64,000 nt of DNA from Oceanococcus sp. (lineage in GTDB: Bacteria; Pseudomonadota; Gammaproteobacteria; Nevskiales; Oceanococcaceae): the NCBI GenBank assembly GCA_030147945.1, contig JASBUL010000059.1:1-64000 (forward strand), given 5' to 3'. The notes beneath the pieces are model-generated. The model ran no database searches and was not told where the DNA came from. It worked only from the letters and a program-made list of their open reading frames with translations. Each line of letters opens with the position of its first letter. The stretch's first letter is position 1. Shown here piece after piece: positions 26,664 through 36,061 of the stretch. Position numbers and translations under genes: made by a program.

Positions 26664-27375
26664 ATGGCCGCCTTGCGAATTCGTCAGCCTGCAGGGTGAC
26701 CGGCACAACAACCAGGATCGTGCCGAAACATTCTCCTCCGGCTCGCGGCAGCTTCTGATCGTTGCCGACGGCATGGGCGGGCACGCCGATGGCGCCCTGG
26801 CCGCCCAATGCGTCATGGATGTGGCGGCTCGCATATTTGCCGATGAGGCCCAGCAGCCCGCCGCTCAGTTGATCCAGCGCATCGGCCTGGAATCTCACCT
26901 TGCCATTCAGTCGATGGCGCCGGATCTGAGCGAGCGGCAACAGCCCCGCACGACCGTGGTTTGTGCCGTGGTTGACGGCCCCAATGTGTTGTTCGCGCAC
27001 GCAGGTGACAGCCGCGCCTATCACCTGCGCCGCGGCGAGATTGTGCATGTCACACGCGATCACTCGGCGGTCGCCATGATGGTCCGACGCGGCGATATTC
27101 GTCCGCAGGATGCGCGCCACCATCCGATGCGCAACCAGGTGACCCGCTGCCTGGGGGGCGGCGGCCCTCCGCCAGCACTTGAACTCACCCCATGCCCGCC
27201 ACTGCGCCCCGGCGACACCTTATTATTGTGTTCCGATGGTTTCTGGGACCCGCTCGAGCCGGATGAGCTGGGCAGCAACATCGAACTGACCGAGCTGGCG
27301 CAGCGCGCCGTCGCGCGCAACCCTGGCAGTGCCGACAACTGCACCGCCCTGCGGATTCGTTTCGAGTCCGTATAA
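26664..27375 (+). CDS. PP2C-type serine/threonine phosphatase with an apparent frameshift or unusual start
   Basis: The PP2C catalytic domain is complete from [16 protein letters not shown] onward, with metal-binding Asp motifs [33 protein letters not shown] and [10 protein letters not shown]. In that frame there is no ATG, GTG or TTG near the expected start; the nearest non-standard options are CTG (26614) and ATA (26641, with GGAGAAGG eight bases before it). The good ATG at 26664 is in another frame, giving only [11 protein letters not shown] before a stop at 26697-26699. Removing one base near 26679 would join it to the domain as MAALRFVSLQGD. It is either a recent frameshift, a sequencing error or a non-canonical start. 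Confidence 0.72.
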
Positions 27376-27404
27376 TCCGCGGTTTTTTACAGCCCGGAAA
27401 GCAC

Positions 27405-28112
27405 ATGTCACGACCCAGCGGCCGCGCCGCCGATGCCCTACGCCCGGTCACCATCGAACCCGGTTTCGCCCGTCACGCTGAAGGCTCGGCCTTGATCCGC
27501 TTCGGCGACACCCATGTGCTGTGCACCGCTTCGGTGGAAGAACGCACACCGCCATGGCTGCGGGGCAGCGGCAAAGGCTGGGTAACGGCCGAATACGGCA
27601 TGCTGCCGCGCTCAACCCATTCGCGCATGGGCCGCGAAGCCGCCCGCGGCAAGCAGTCCGGCCGAACTCAGGAGATCCAGCGCCTGATCGGCCGCTCGCT
27701 GCGTGCTGTGGTTGACCTGACCGCGCTGGGTGAGCGCTCCATTGTTGTCGACTGCGATGTGCTGCAGGCCGACGGCGGCACCCGCACCGCCAGCATCACC
27801 GGCGGCTACGTGGCCCTGTGCCAGGCCATCGCCACACTGGGCCTGAAGCGCAACCCGGTGTTTGGTCAGGTCGCCGCCATCTCGGTTGGCATTTACAACG
27901 GCACCCCGGTTCTTGATCTCGACTACGACGAGGACTCCGCCGCCGAAACCGACATGAACGTGGTGATGAACGAAGCCGGCGGCTTCATCGAAGTACAAGG
28001 CACGGCTGAAGGCCATGCCTACCGCCGCGAAGAATTGGACGCCATGCTGGATCTGGCCGGCGCCGGCATCCGCCAGCTGCACCAGATTCAGGCCCAGGCA
28101 CTGGCCGGCTGA
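27405..28112 (+). CDS. rph: Ribonuclease PH
   Basis: Phosphorolytic 3'-5' exonuclease that trims tRNA precursors. It has 235 residues with the family sequence from [21 protein letters not shown] through [53 protein letters not shown] and EVQGTAEG. The C-terminal part is intact, unlike the frameshifted gene of E. coli K-12. The start codon follows CCGGAAAG at fair spacing. A TATAAT (27371-27376) overlaps the stop of the PP2C gene upstream and may be its -10, although no good -35 accompanies it. Confidence 0.96.
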   Translation: MSRPSGRAADALRPVTIEPGFARHAEGSALIRFGDTHVLCTASVEERTPPWLRGSGKGWVTAEYGMLPRSTHSRMGREAARGKQSGRTQEIQRLIGRSLRAVVDLTALGERSIVVDCDVLQADGGTRTASITGGYVALCQAIATLGLKRNPVFGQVAAISVGIYNGTPVLDLDYDEDSAAETDMNVVMNEAGGFIEVQGTAEGHAYRREELDAMLDLAGAGIRQLHQIQAQALAG

Positions 28113-28117
28113 AAACC

Positions 28118-28717
28118 ATGAGCAAGGATGTCTGGGTCCTGGCCAGCGGCAACCGCGGCAAGCTGGCCGAGCTGCAACACGCACTGGCGCCGCTGGGCCA
28201 TGAACTCAAGCCCATCAGTGACTGGACTGATCACAGCCCCGAAGAAACGGGCGACACTTTCGAGGCCAATGCCCTGATCAAGGCACGCCATGCTGCGGCA
28301 CGCAGCGGGCTGCCCAGCCTGGCCGATGACTCGGGTCTGGCGGTCGATGCCCTGAACGGCGCACCCGGGGTCTATTCCGCCCGTTATGCCGGCGATCAGG
28401 CCAGCGATGCCGACAACAACCGCAAGCTGCTGGCCGCCCTGGCCGATGTACCGCCCGAACAGCGCGGCGCCCGCTTTGTCTGCGTCATCGCACTGGTGTG
28501 CAGTGCCGACGATCCCTCGCCGCTGATCGCCCGTGGCGAATGGGAAGGACATATCGCTGACCAACCATCGGGTGACGGCGGCTTCGGTTATGACCCGCTG
28601 TTCGTCGACCCGCAATTGCAGCGCAGCGCAGCGCAGCTGAGCCGTGAGGACAAGCTGGCCCGCTCACATCGCGGTCAGGCCATCGCCAATCTGCTGCGCC
28701 AGCTGTCAGGCGCCTGA
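28118..28717 (+). CDS. rdgB: dITP/XTP pyrophosphatase
   Basis: Removes non-canonical purine nucleoside triphosphates (dITP, dXTP). The 199 residues match the Ham1/RdgB family: ASGNRGKLAEL at the start, FEANALIKARHAAARSGLPSLADDSGLAVDAL, GVYSARYAG, and GDGGFGYDPLF. It begins five bases after rph, forming an rph-rdgB-hemW operon that is common in gammaproteobacteria. Confidence 0.95.
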   Translation: MSKDVWVLASGNRGKLAELQHALAPLGHELKPISDWTDHSPEETGDTFEANALIKARHAAARSGLPSLADDSGLAVDALNGAPGVYSARYAGDQASDADNNRKLLAALADVPPEQRGARFVCVIALVCSADDPSPLIARGEWEGHIADQPSGDGGFGYDPLFVDPQLQRSAAQLSREDKLARSHRGQAIANLLRQLSGA

Positions 28718-28727
28718 GCTCACCCGC

Positions 28728-29885
28728 GTGCCAAGCACCCAGCTGCCGCTAACCGTCTATGTGCACCTGCCCTGGTGCGTGCGCAAATGCCCCTACTGTG
28801 ATTTCAACTCACACGCCGGACAGCCCGACGAGCAGCGCTATGTCGATGCCCTGATTCGCGATCTGGACTTTGAACTGCAAAGCCGGGCTCAGTGGCCACG
28901 CGTGCAGGCGGTGTTTTTCGGCGGCGGCACCCCCAGCCTGTTCAGTGGCGAGGCCATCGCGCGCATCGTGGCGGCGCTGCGTCAGCGTCTGGATATCGCC
29001 GATGACACCGAGATCACCCTGGAGGCCAACCCGGGCACGGCCGATGCCGCGCACTTCGCTGATTATCGCCGTGGCGGGGTCAACCGCCTGTCGATCGGGG
29101 TGCAGAGTTTCGATGATGCACAGCTGCGGCAGCTCGGCCGTATCCACACCGCCAGTGCTGCGCAGCATGCCTATGCGCTGGCCCGCGAGGCCGGATTCGA
29201 CAATATCAATCTCGACCTCATGCACGGTCTGCCGGGGCAAGGTTTTGCCCAGGCCATGGACGACCTTGAGCGCGCCATCGAGCTCCGCCCTGAACATATC
29301 TCCTGGTACCAGCTGACCATCGAAGAAGGCACCGCATTCGCCCAGCATCCCCCCGAGCTACCGGACAACGATGCCCAGGCTGACATCGAGGATGCCGGCC
29401 TGGCCAGGCTCACCCGCGCCGGCTATCGGCGCTACGAGGTCTCGGCCTTCGCGCAAACCGGTCGCCGTGCAGCCCACAACCTCAACTACTGGCGCTTCGG
29501 CGACTACCTGGGCCTGGGCGCGGGGGCACACGGCAAGCTCAGCTTCAGCCAGGGTGTACGCCGTCGTGCGCGCCTGCGCTCACCGCAAAAATACATGGCC
29601 GGGGCCGGCAGCGCGGCGGCACTGGCGCGTGAAAGCTGGCCCGATGCGCAGGAGTTGATCAGCGAATTTGCGCTCAACACCCTGCGTATCGATGGGGCGT
29701 TCAGTCGCGCCCGTTTTGAGCGCACCACCGGTCTCGACTTCGCCGTGCTGAGGCCGGCCATCGATGAGGCCTGTGCGCTGGGATTGATGCGCACCAAGGA
29801 AAATCAGATCACCCGCACACCGTTGGGGCGGCGCCATCTGAACCGCCTGCTCGAATGCTTTGCCGAAATCAGCGCATTTCAGTAG
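28728..29885 (+). CDS. hemW: HemW radical SAM heme chaperone
   Basis: A 385-residue member of the HemN-like group. The cluster ligands are C17, C21 and C24 in [15 protein letters not shown]. HemW proteins show CxxxCxYC followed by FNSH, and lack the extra N-terminal part of true coproporphyrinogen dehydrogenase. HemW inserts heme into respiratory proteins; older annotations call it oxygen-independent coproporphyrinogen oxidase. GTG at 28728 is the preferred start (10 bp after rdgB), since a longer frame overlaps rdgB. Confidence 0.92.
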   Translation: MPSTQLPLTVYVHLPWCVRKCPYCDFNSHAGQPDEQRYVDALIRDLDFELQSRAQWPRVQAVFFGGGTPSLFSGEAIARIVAALRQRLDIADDTEITLEANPGTADAAHFADYRRGGVNRLSIGVQSFDDAQLRQLGRIHTASAAQHAYALAREAGFDNINLDLMHGLPGQGFAQAMDDLERAIELRPEHISWYQLTIEEGTAFAQHPPELPDNDAQADIEDAGLARLTRAGYRRYEVSAFAQTGRRAAHNLNYWRFGDYLGLGAGAHGKLSFSQGVRRRARLRSPQKYMAGAGSAAALARESWPDAQELISEFALNTLRIDGAFSRARFERTTGLDFAVLRPAIDEACALGLMRTKENQITRTPLGRRHLNRLLECFAEISAFQ

Positions 29886-29888
29886 ACT
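29860..29888 (+). promoter_or_regulatory. Putative sigma70 promoter of rpmE
   Basis: TTGCCG (29860-29865), a 17-bp spacer, then TAGACT (29883-29888), about 38 bp before the rpmE ATG. It overlaps the end of hemW. The -10 is a moderate match. Confidence 0.4.
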
Positions 29889-29925
29889 ACGCGCCCTTTT
29901 TTCTCTTGCCTTGCGAGCAGAAGTC

Positions 29926-30126
29926 ATGAAACCCGATATCCATCCCCAGTATGCGGCCATTCAGGTCACCTGCAGCTGCGGAAACAAATTCGAAACCCGC
30001 TCCACCATGGGCGAAGATCTGCAGATCGAAGTGTGCTCGGAATGCCATCCGTTCTACACCGGTAAGCAGAAGGTCCTGGACTCCGGTGGTCGCGTGTCCA
30101 AGTTCCGCGAACGTTACGGCTCCTAA
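29926..30126 (+). CDS. rpmE: 50S ribosomal protein L31, zinc-binding form
   Basis: A 66-residue ribosomal protein starting [20 protein letters not shown]. Four cysteines (C16, C18, C37, C40) make the zinc site of the C+ form; the zinc-free paralogue lacks these. The longer frame upstream overlaps hemW and is rejected. In many bacteria zinc limitation switches to the C- paralogue under Zur; no such paralogue or Zur box is seen here. Confidence 0.95.
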   Translation: MKPDIHPQYAAIQVTCSCGNKFETRSTMGEDLQIEVCSECHPFYTGKQKVLDSGGRVSKFRERYGS

Positions 30127-30139
30127 TCGAACCTATTTC

Positions 30140-30168
30140 TTGTACCTGATCGAGCGCAGCACTATGAA
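30140..30168 (+). promoter_or_regulatory. Putative sigma70 promoter of the malic enzyme gene
   Basis: TTGTAC (30140-30145), 17 bp, TATGAA (30163-30168). If used, the transcript would begin only about 9 bases before the ATG at 30184, so the gene would be nearly leaderless. No good ribosome-binding site is seen, which is consistent. Confidence 0.35.
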
Positions 30169-30183
30169 CACGGGCGTTACCGT

Positions 30184-31437
30184 ATGACCGACAACCCCCG
30201 CAAACAAGCCGCACTCGATTACCACGAGAAACCGCGACCGGGGAAACTCGCCATCGCGGTGACCAAGCCGTTCACTACACCCGCCGAGCTGGCTCTGGCC
30301 TACACACCTGGTGTGGCCGAGCCGGTGCGAGCCATCATGGCCGATCCGGCGGATGCGTACCGTTATACCTCCAAGGGTAATCTGGTCGCTGTCATCAGTG
30401 ACGGCTCGGCCGTGCTCGGCCTGGGCAAAGCCGGCGCGCTGGCGTCAAAGCCGGTGATGGAAGGCAAGGCGGTGCTGTTCAAGAAATTCGCCGATGTCGA
30501 CGTGTTCGACATCGAAGTCGAATCCGAAACACCGGAACAGTTCATCGACACGGTGGCGCGCATTGGCGTGACCTTCGGCGGCATCAATCTTGAAGACATT
30601 GCGGCACCGCATTGCTTCGAGATCGAAAAAGCGCTGCAGGAACGCCTCGACATTCCGGTCTTTCATGACGACCAGCACGGCACCGCGATCATTGTTGCTG
30701 CCGGCCTGCTGAATGCGCTGGAACTGCAAGGCAAGCGCATTGAAGATGTGCGTATCGTGTGTCTGGGTGCCGGCGCTGCCGGCATGGCCTCGTTGCGCCT
30801 GTGTCAGGCGCTGGGCGCGGCCCGCGACAACATGTTCGTGATCGATCGCGCCGGCGTGATCTATGACGATCGCGACAACCTGCCCGATTACAAGGCCGAG
30901 TTTGCGCGCAGCGGTGACGGTCCGCGCACCCTGAGCGAAGCCATGCACGGCGCCGACGTGTTCATCGGCGTGTCTGGCCCCGGACTGGTTGATGCCGACA
31001 TGATCGCCAGCATGGCCGACAAGCCCGTGGTGTTCGCGCTGTCGAACCCGACCCCGGAAATCCTGCCGGAAGTGGCACAAAGCGTGCGTGCCGATCTGAT
31101 CATGGCAACCGGTCGCAGCGACTACCCCAATCAGGTCAACAACGTACTGGGCTTCCCGTTCATTTTTCGCGGCGCCCTCGACGTGCACGCCAAGACCATC
31201 AACCAGGCCATGCATCTGGCCGCGGTCGAAGCCCTGCGGGCGCTGGCGCATGAACCGGTTCCGCGCACCGTGCTGGACGCCTACGACCGCGAAAGCTGGT
31301 CGTTCGGTCCGGACTACATTATTCCCACGCCGCTGGATCCGCGTCTGATCGACGTGGTGCCCAACGCCGTGGCGCGCGCCGCCGTAGAGTCTGGCGCCGC
31401 CCGCGCCCCCTACCCGGCGCATTACCAAGACAACTGA
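30184..31437 (+). CDS. Malic enzyme, short form without a phosphotransacetylase domain
   Basis: Oxidatively decarboxylates malate to pyruvate with NAD(P)+. Its 417 residues contain the two malic-enzyme domains: [13 protein letters not shown], the catalytic region [18 protein letters not shown], the metal site [20 protein letters not shown], and the nucleotide-binding [15 protein letters not shown]. coli MaeB and many proteobacterial homologues are about 760 residues, with a C-terminal phosphotransacetylase-like regulatory domain; this protein ends before it. Cofactor preference cannot be read confidently. It is followed by citrate synthase on the same strand. Confidence 0.92.
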   Translation: MTDNPRKQAALDYHEKPRPGKLAIAVTKPFTTPAELALAYTPGVAEPVRAIMADPADAYRYTSKGNLVAVISDGSAVLGLGKAGALASKPVMEGKAVLFKKFADVDVFDIEVESETPEQFIDTVARIGVTFGGINLEDIAAPHCFEIEKALQERLDIPVFHDDQHGTAIIVAAGLLNALELQGKRIEDVRIVCLGAGAAGMASLRLCQALGAARDNMFVIDRAGVIYDDRDNLPDYKAEFARSGDGPRTLSEAMHGADVFIGVSGPGLVDADMIASMADKPVVFALSNPTPEILPEVAQSVRADLIMATGRSDYPNQVNNVLGFPFIFRGALDVHAKTINQAMHLAAVEALRALAHEPVPRTVLDAYDRESWSFGPDYIIPTPLDPRLIDVVPNAVARAAVESGAARAPYPAHYQDN

Positions 31438-31480
31438 CAGGCCGCAGCCTTACGTCCGTGCTGCACCATTGGAGATCATG

Positions 31481-32773
31481 ATGAGCGACAGCAAATTCGT
31501 CCTTACCAGCCCGGAAGGTCAAAACACCGACCTGCCTCTGGTCGAGGGTACTCTGGGACCCAAAGCGGTTGATGTACGTGGCCTGTATGGCGCCACCGGC
31601 ACCTTCACCTACGACCCCAGCTTCAACTCGACCTGCAGCTGCGACTCGGCCATCACCTACATCGACGGTGGCCAGGGCGTGTTGCTGTACCGTGGCTATC
31701 CGGTCGACCAGCTGGCCAACAACTCCAGCTTCATCGAAGTCTGCTACCTGCTGCTTTACGGTGAGCTGCCGAGCGCCGCGCAACTGGAAGAGTTCGACCA
31801 GGCGATCCGCTACCACACGATGTTCAATGAATCGCTGCGCAGCTTCTTCAACGGCTTCCGCTACGACGCACACCCGATGGCCATGATGGCTGGCGTGGTC
31901 GCTTCGCTGTCCGCGTTCTACCACGACACCACCAACATCAACGATCCCGAGCATCGCAACATCTTTGCGCGCCGCATGATCGCCAAGATTCCGACCATCG
32001 CCGCCGCCGCTTACAAGCGCTCGATCGGTCAACCGTTCATGTACCCGCAGAACAACCTCGACTACTGCTCCAACCTGCTGCACATGCTGTTTGCCGTGCC
32101 GGCAGAAGCGTATGAAGTCGACCCGGTCGCGGCCAAGGCTCTGGATGTGCTGTTCATCCTGCACGCTGACCACGAGCAGAACGCCTCCACCTCGACGGTG
32201 CGTCTGGCCGGCTCCACCGGCTGTAATCCGTACGCCGCGATTGCCGCAGGCATCACCGCCCTGTGGGGCCCGGCTCACGGCGGCGCCAACGAAGCCGTGC
32301 TGCGCATGCTGGATCAGATCGGCGATATTTCCAACGCCGACAAATTCATCGCCAAGGCCAAGGACAAGAACGATCCGTTCCGCCTGATGGGCTTCGGCCA
32401 TCGCGTGTACAAGAACTTCGATCCGCGCGCCACCATCATCCGCGAGCATTGCCACAAAGTGTTGTCGCACCTGGGCATGGAAAACGACCCCAAGTTCGAA
32501 CTGGCCATGAAGCTGGAACAGGTCGCCCTGGAAGATGATTACTTCAAAGAGAAGAAGCTCTACCCGAACGTCGACTTCTACTCCGGCATCATCTACAAAG
32601 CGCTGGGTATTCCGGTCTCGATGATGACCCCGATGTTCGCCATTGCTCGCACCGTGGGCTGGGCTGCGCACTGGCAGGAAATGACCGCCGACCCGGGCAA
32701 CCGCATCGGGCGTCCGCGTCAGATCTACACCGGCAGTCCGCGCCGCGACTACGTCGACATCAAGCAGCGCTAA
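31481..32773 (+). CDS. gltA: Citrate synthase (type II, hexameric)
   Basis: First step of the TCA cycle. From the ATG at 31481 (GGAG seven bases upstream) it has 430 residues. The catalytic residues lie in [29 protein letters not shown] and VDFYSG, with the CoA/citrate loop [14 protein letters not shown]. Length and N-terminal beta-rich extension match Gram-negative NADH-sensitive enzymes. It is followed by a strong terminator. Its neighbour malic enzyme suggests local grouping of pyruvate and TCA entry genes. Confidence 0.97.
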   Translation: MSDSKFVLTSPEGQNTDLPLVEGTLGPKAVDVRGLYGATGTFTYDPSFNSTCSCDSAITYIDGGQGVLLYRGYPVDQLANNSSFIEVCYLLLYGELPSAAQLEEFDQAIRYHTMFNESLRSFFNGFRYDAHPMAMMAGVVASLSAFYHDTTNINDPEHRNIFARRMIAKIPTIAAAAYKRSIGQPFMYPQNNLDYCSNLLHMLFAVPAEAYEVDPVAAKALDVLFILHADHEQNASTSTVRLAGSTGCNPYAAIAAGITALWGPAHGGANEAVLRMLDQIGDISNADKFIAKAKDKNDPFRLMGFGHRVYKNFDPRATIIREHCHKVLSHLGMENDPKFELAMKLEQVALEDDYFKEKKLYPNVDFYSGIIYKALGIPVSMMTPMFAIARTVGWAAHWQEMTADPGNRIGRPRQIYTGSPRRDYVDIKQR

Positions 32774-32795
32774 GTCGGCAAGACGCCAAAATCAG

Positions 32796-32827
32796 CCGCG
32801 GCCTCCTTCGGAGGTCGCGGTTTTTTT
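32796..32827 (+). terminator. Intrinsic terminator of gltA
   Basis: CCGCGGCCTCC pairs with GGAGGTCGCGG across a TTCG tetraloop (one mismatch), followed by TTTTTTT (32821-32827). The last Ts overlap the stop codon of the convergent gene. Confidence 0.93.
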
Positions 32828-33428
32828 ATGCCTCGGTGTCAGCCAGACTGGCCTGCAGGGTCGGCAGGTCCCAGCGCGTCATTGGTTTGCCGTCTATCGG
32901 TGAAAGCGGCGACCAGCGCCGATCATCCAGGCCGAATATGACCAGCTCAACTTCCGTCTCATCGGCCAGGAACAGGCAGCTGGGCCGACGCAGCTCGCGG
33001 CCTGAGGGATGCAACACGCGGCGCTCTTCATCGTCGAACGGTATGTTGCGGTCGCCGAGGAAAAAATCCAGGGCTTCGTCAAACGGGCTGAATACATGCA
33101 GGACCACGCTGCTGCGTGGGGTCGCCAAACCGTTTACGACCGCGCCCACCGCACGCGGGCTGAACTCAGAGGTGAGCTGCATGGCTTTGATCGCGATCTC
33201 ACGCAGCCCGCGCAAGCGGCCCGCCCACGCGGCACCCTCCATCACTTCCAGATAGTCGCGCACAGACTCTGCAATCTCGGCGTTGCTGGGCACCGGCGCC
33301 CGCGTGCCGCCGGTAAGACTTTCGGTCGCCTTGCTTTTGGCCAGGGCGAAATCCTTAACGCCCTGCTCGCACATCAAGCGGGCGGCTTCACGCGCAATTT
33401 CGCTGCGCAGATCTCCGCCGTAGCTCAA
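32826..33428 (-). CDS. Conserved protein with nucleotidyltransferase-like domain, function unknown
   Basis: 200 residues. The N-terminal part (SEIAREAARLMCEQGVKDFALAKSKATE) resembles a widespread proteobacterial family with a helical N-terminus followed by a nucleotidyltransferase-like fold (SPRAVGAVVNGLATPRSSVVLHVFSPFDEALDFFLGDRNIPFDDEERRV). In many relatives the second part has GxxxRGSDxDLHVF; here the acidic catalytic pair is largely replaced (PRSSVVLHVF), so activity may be lost. The start is TTG overlapping the mrcA stop (TTGA), so it is probably co-translated with PBP1a. No role is established. Confidence 0.72.
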   Translation of the reverse strand: MSYGGDLRSEIAREAARLMCEQGVKDFALAKSKATESLTGGTRAPVPSNAEIAESVRDYLEVMEGAAWAGRLRGLREIAIKAMQLTSEFSPRAVGAVVNGLATPRSSVVLHVFSPFDEALDFFLGDRNIPFDDEERRVLHPSGRELRRPSCLFLADETEVELVIFGLDDRRWSPLSPIDGKPMTRWDLPTLQASLADTEA

Positions 33429-35896
33429 AAAATATCCTCAAGCAGCTCATCTTCACGACTCGGCGGCGCGCCTTCGCTGATGCCGCCATCCGAGGTCGTG
33501 TAGCCGTAATCAGCAGCTTCCGGCAGGTGGCCTTCAATGAAGATCTCGAACTGCGCGTTGGCCGCCCCGTAGGAGGCCAGCAGACCGGTCTCCGGATCGA
33601 TGCGCGCGCTGACCACCCCCGCTGGCTGCGGCCGCACCTGACTGGGTACGCCGTCCAGCGCAGTGGCCATATAGGCCATCCACATCGGCAGGGCAGCCTG
33701 ACTGCCTGTCTCGCGCGGCCCCAGCGGCTTGATGTCATCAAACCCGACCCATGAGACCGCCACATGCCGGGCATTGAAACCACAGAACCAGGCGTCGATC
33801 TGGTCGTTGGTCGTCCCGGTCTTGCCGGCCAGATCATCGCGCCCGAGCTGGCGCGCCCGCCGTGCAGTGCCACGCTGAACCACATCGCGCAGCATGTCGG
33901 TCATGACGTAGGCATTGGCGGCGCTGATCGCACGTTCGGCCGCGGGCGGAAACTCAAGTGTCGCCGCGCCCTCAGCGGCCAGTGCGGCCGTGCCCATGGC
34001 TTCCCGCACTTCCTGCAATTCGGCCTGCGCCAGGCGCTGCGCATCACGCTCGCGCTGACAGGCACTTTCGCACACTGTCGGTGGCATGGCCTGGTGCAGC
34101 ACTTCACCTTCTGCGGTCACCACCTGCTCGATCAGATACGGCTCGATACGGTAGCCGCCATTGGCAAACACGGCGTATGCGCCCGCCATTTCCAACGGGC
34201 TGAACACCCCGGTCCCCAAGGCCATGGACAGATCGCGCGGCACACGGTCACGCTCAAAGCCGAAGCGCGTCACATAGTTGCGCACGGTGTCCAGACCAGC
34301 ACCCTCAAGCACCCGGATCGCCACCAGGTTGCGCGAATTGTAGAGACCGCTGCGCAAAGGCGTCGGGCCGTAGAAACGGCCGCTGTAGTTTTGCGGGCGC
34401 CACGCGCCCCCGAGGGCCGCATCATGAAACACCACCGGTGCGTCATTGATCACGGTGGCCGGGGTGAACCCATTTTCCAGCGCAGCCGAGTAGACAAACG
34501 GCTTGAAGGAGGAGCCCGGCTGCCGCTGTGCCTGCATGGCCCGATTGAACTTGCTGGCGAAATAATCAAACCCGCCCGACATCGCCTGCACCGCGCCGCT
34601 TTCCGGATCCAGCGCCACCAGGGCACCCTGCACCTCCGGCACCTGGGCCAGCGACCAGACCACTTCGTCACCCTCCGCTCGGGTCGCACGCAAGCGCACC
34701 AGATCGCCCTGAACCAGGGTCTCCTGCAACGCTTTGTAGGGCTGCGCCTGGGGATCCAGGGCGAGCACCCCGCTGTCGCTCGACCACACCCGGATTTGCG
34801 CTTCGCTCACCTCCAGCACCAGCGCCGGCGCCAGACCACCGACCGACGAGAACTCCTCCAGCATCGGACCCAGCAGCCCCTCCAGCTCCGCTGCGTCGAG
34901 ACGGCTCCAGTCCTGCCCCAGATCACCGAACTGCGCCTCCGGGCCACGGTAACCATGGCGCAAATCGTAGTTGATCAGATTCTCACGCAAGGCCGACACG
35001 GCCGCGCGCTGGCTTCCGGAATCGATCGTTGTGATCACTTCGATCCCGCTGGTGTAAGCCTCCAGACCAAACTGATTGATAATGCGTCCGCGCGCATATT
35101 CAGCGACGTAGTGCGCCTCCACATCAATGGTTGCGCGACGCAACTCCGCGCTGATCGGCTCTTCAAGCGCCAGCTCGAACGCTGCAGCATCGATGTAGCC
35201 CAGTTCGTGCATGCGCCGCAGCACATAGTTGCGCCTCAGCAACGCGCGCTGCGGACCGGAAATCGGGTTGTAACGCGAGGGCGCCTTGGGCAAGCCCGCA
35301 ATCATGGCCATCTGCGCCAGACTGAGATCATCCAGCTCCTTGCCGTAATAGACCTTGGCTGCAGCGCCGATCCCGTAAGCCCGGTGCCCGAGAAATATCT
35401 TGTTCAGATAGAACGTCAGAATTTCCTGCTTGCTGAGCTGCTGCTCCATTTGCACGGCGAGCAGAATCTCGCGGATTTTGCGCACATAACTTTTTTCCGA
35501 GCTGAGGAAGAAGTTACGCGCCAGCTGCATGGTGATGGTGCTGCCGCCCTGTGCTTTTTCACCGGTCAGCGCCAGCACCCAGGCGGCGCGCAGCAAGCCC
35601 TGATAATCGACCCCGGGGTGTTCAAAAAAGCGGTCGTCTTCAGCGGCCAGAAACGCCTTGATCAAGGGCTCGGGAATATCCTGGTAAGCCAGCGGTTCGC
35701 GCCGCTCGGCACCGTACTCGCCGATCAGCTGACGGTCTGCGGAATAAATCCGCAATGGCACCTGCAGGCGCACATCACGCAAGCCCTCTGTAGACGGCAG
35801 GTCCTGGGAGAAATGCCAGATCACACCCGCAACGCCAATGGCTGCAAGAACGCCGCAGACTAGACCGAAGATGAACAGATATTTGATCAAACGCAT
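33425..35896 (-). CDS. mrcA: Penicillin-binding protein 1A, bifunctional peptidoglycan synthase
   Basis: Polymerises and cross-links peptidoglycan. From the ATG at 35896 it has 823 residues: N-terminal membrane anchor (about 5-28), GT51 glycosyltransferase domain with catalytic E86 in AAEDDRFFEHPGVD and the later GGSTITMQLARN, an OB-like insert, and a transpeptidase domain with the active serine in GSSFKPF, SRN and KTGTT. The N-terminus aligns with E. coli PBP1a from this ATG; an upstream TTG is less likely. It is divergent from pilM, the standard gammaproteobacterial arrangement. Confidence 0.96.
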   Translation of the reverse strand: MRLIKYLFIFGLVCGVLAAIGVAGVIWHFSQDLPSTEGLRDVRLQVPLRIYSADRQLIGEYGAERREPLAYQDIPEPLIKAFLAAEDDRFFEHPGVDYQGLLRAAWVLALTGEKAQGGSTITMQLARNFFLSSEKSYVRKIREILLAVQMEQQLSKQEILTFYLNKIFLGHRAYGIGAAAKVYYGKELDDLSLAQMAMIAGLPKAPSRYNPISGPQRALLRRNYVLRRMHELGYIDAAAFELALEEPISAELRRATIDVEAHYVAEYARGRIINQFGLEAYTSGIEVITTIDSGSQRAAVSALRENLINYDLRHGYRGPEAQFGDLGQDWSRLDAAELEGLLGPMLEEFSSVGGLAPALVLEVSEAQIRVWSSDSGVLALDPQAQPYKALQETLVQGDLVRLRATRAEGDEVVWSLAQVPEVQGALVALDPESGAVQAMSGGFDYFASKFNRAMQAQRQPGSSFKPFVYSAALENGFTPATVINDAPVVFHDAALGGAWRPQNYSGRFYGPTPLRSGLYNSRNLVAIRVLEGAGLDTVRNYVTRFGFERDRVPRDLSMALGTGVFSPLEMAGAYAVFANGGYRIEPYLIEQVVTAEGEVLHQAMPPTVCESACQRERDAQRLAQAELQEVREAMGTAALAAEGAATLEFPPAAERAISAANAYVMTDMLRDVVQRGTARRARQLGRDDLAGKTGTTNDQIDAWFCGFNARHVAVSWVGFDDIKPLGPRETGSQAALPMWMAYMATALDGVPSQVRPQPAGVVSARIDPETGLLASYGAANAQFEIFIEGHLPEAADYGYTTSDGGISEGAPPSREDELLEDIF

Positions 35897-35973
35897 GAAG
35901 ATACGGAGAGCCCGCAGCGAGCGCCGGACCAAACCTGCGCAAGCGCTGCAAATGATTGAAGTGGCTGCAAGAG

Positions 35974-36001
35974 TTGAAACCTGCTTGGTGTGAGATATAG
36001 T
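35974..36001 (+). promoter_or_regulatory. Sigma70-type promoter of the pilMNOPQ operon
   Basis: TTGAAA (35974-35979), 16-bp spacer, TATAGT (35996-36001), about 60 bp before the pilM start. It lies in the 165-bp divergent region between mrcA and pilM. Confidence 0.6.
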
Positions 36002-36061
36002 AGCGCTTGGCCGAAATGACGGCCACGTAAAAAGGGATCGGGATCATGCGGGGGCCCCGGA

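Noticed and set aside
33764-35863. 699-codon plus-strand frame opposite mrcA
   Set aside because: Antisense shadow of PBP1a with no recognisable fold.
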